DNA of 64,000 bases from Rhizaria sp. SCN 62-66 (taxonomy: Eukaryota; Rhizaria, unplaced): NCBI GenBank assembly GCA_001724265.1, contig MEDY01000082.1, positions 1 to 64,000 on the forward strand. The letters run 5' to 3'. The notes below the pieces were generated by a model. The model saw nothing but the letters and a program-made list of their open reading frames with translations. It was not told the origin of the DNA and searched no databases. A program made the position numbers and the translations under genes. Positions 63,554-64,000 of this stretch are shown piece by piece (within the stretch, counting starts at the first letter, position 1; each line of letters starts with the position of its first letter).

Positions 63554-64000
63554 TTAGAATTAGAAGAACAAATCTCAGCCTTGTACGCGCTGCGCGCCTC
63601 TTGAGCGAGATTAGAGGCAGACGCTACCTCCTTACCAAGATCACGAACAACGTTCAAAAGACGCTTGACCTCACTCCACTGTTGCTGTGCCTTGTGTGGG
63701 TTACGCGACAGTGGACGAACCCTCGCTTCATCAAGAGCCTCAAGAGCTGTAACTGCCTTCTTGCGAATTGCGAGATACGTTTCTTTTGTCCTGGTCATAT
63801 CGTCATGCAGCTGCTCAAGAAACTCACTTGTTGCAGTTGCAACAATAACAGGAAAGGCGACAGAGGCAAAAGTAGCAACAGCTACGTCGTTTGTACTGAG
63901 CAAATATTTTGCTTGATCCATGACAGAAAATATATTTGTGCAGAGATTGCGAGCCGCAATGATCTCGCGCTCAATCTTCTGCGTCTTCGGAGAGCCTGCC
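63554..64000 (-). CDS. 3' part of a gene running off the right edge of the window (partial)
   Basis: The minus-strand frame is open from the window edge (PKTQKIEREIIAARNLCTN) through DQAKYLLSTNDVAVATFASV and a long charged helix (QLHDDMTRTKETYLAIRKK, then SEVKRLLNVVRDLGKEVASA). The Met at 63921 is internal to the open frame, so the real start lies beyond the window. The frame loses coding character after about 63550 and continues into the antisense of an Asn tract, so an intron donor or a frameshift lies near there. The helical part looks like a coiled coil; I recognise no family. Confidence 0.5.

Overview
The window is nuclear DNA of a unicellular or microbial eukaryote that I cannot place. 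Genes are long, mostly one or two exons, and encode very large proteins (about 1000-3400 residues). Recognisable domains sit inside long homopolymeric Asn, Gln, Ser, Ala and Asp tracts. Coding DNA is GC-rich and flanking DNA is AT-rich. Spliceosomal introns are short (148-214 nt where they split coding sequence). I see no bacterial operons, CRISPR arrays, rRNA or tRNA genes.

Layout. (1) 226-6326 (-): large membrane/coiled-coil protein with a mitochondrial-type N-terminus, head-to-head with (2) 6976-13593 (+): giant DHHC palmitoyltransferase. (3) 13969-19545 (-): one uninterrupted frame encoding a transportin-3/importin-13-like karyopherin followed by a RecQ helicase, broken only by five TAG codons. 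(4) 20215-20364 (-): small 49-codon ORF. (5) 20533-30793 (-): 3362-residue OB-fold protein of RPA/RADX type. (6) 32967-34625 (+): ABHD17-type depalmitoylase-like hydrolase, possibly with a long N-terminal extension. (7) 35738-39525 (-): five-exon macro-domain protein. (8) 40973-44356 (+): unrecognised 1127-residue protein. (9) 45359-52425 (+): three-exon non-canonical poly(A) polymerase, also with an in-frame TAG. (10) 52900-53982 (-): small charged protein. (11) 54519-61226 (-): TBC Rab-GAP. (12) about 61676-62341 (-): broken Tc1/mariner-type transposase. (13) 62729-64000 (-): coding-like debris and the 3' part of a gene that runs off the window.

Three observations stand out. First, TAG appears to be a sense codon: six in-frame TAGs lie in two conserved genes without any TAA, TGA or frameshift, while every gene whose end I can read stops at TAA or TGA. 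Second, all eight coding introns start with GTACG (+4 is C) instead of GTAAG, while perfect GTAAGT words are common inside exons and are evidently not spliced. Third, many of those exonic words belong to a 16-bp inverted repeat, STAAG-N6-CTTAS, which recurs in several genes, on both strands and in more than one reading frame, so it looks like a DNA- or RNA-level signal and not a peptide motif.

The genes do not form one pathway. They cover lipid modification (DHHC enzyme and ABHD17-like hydrolase), nuclear import, DNA repair (RecQ, OB-fold protein), RNA tailing and Rab regulation. All assignments rest on motif reading by eye; no database search was run.
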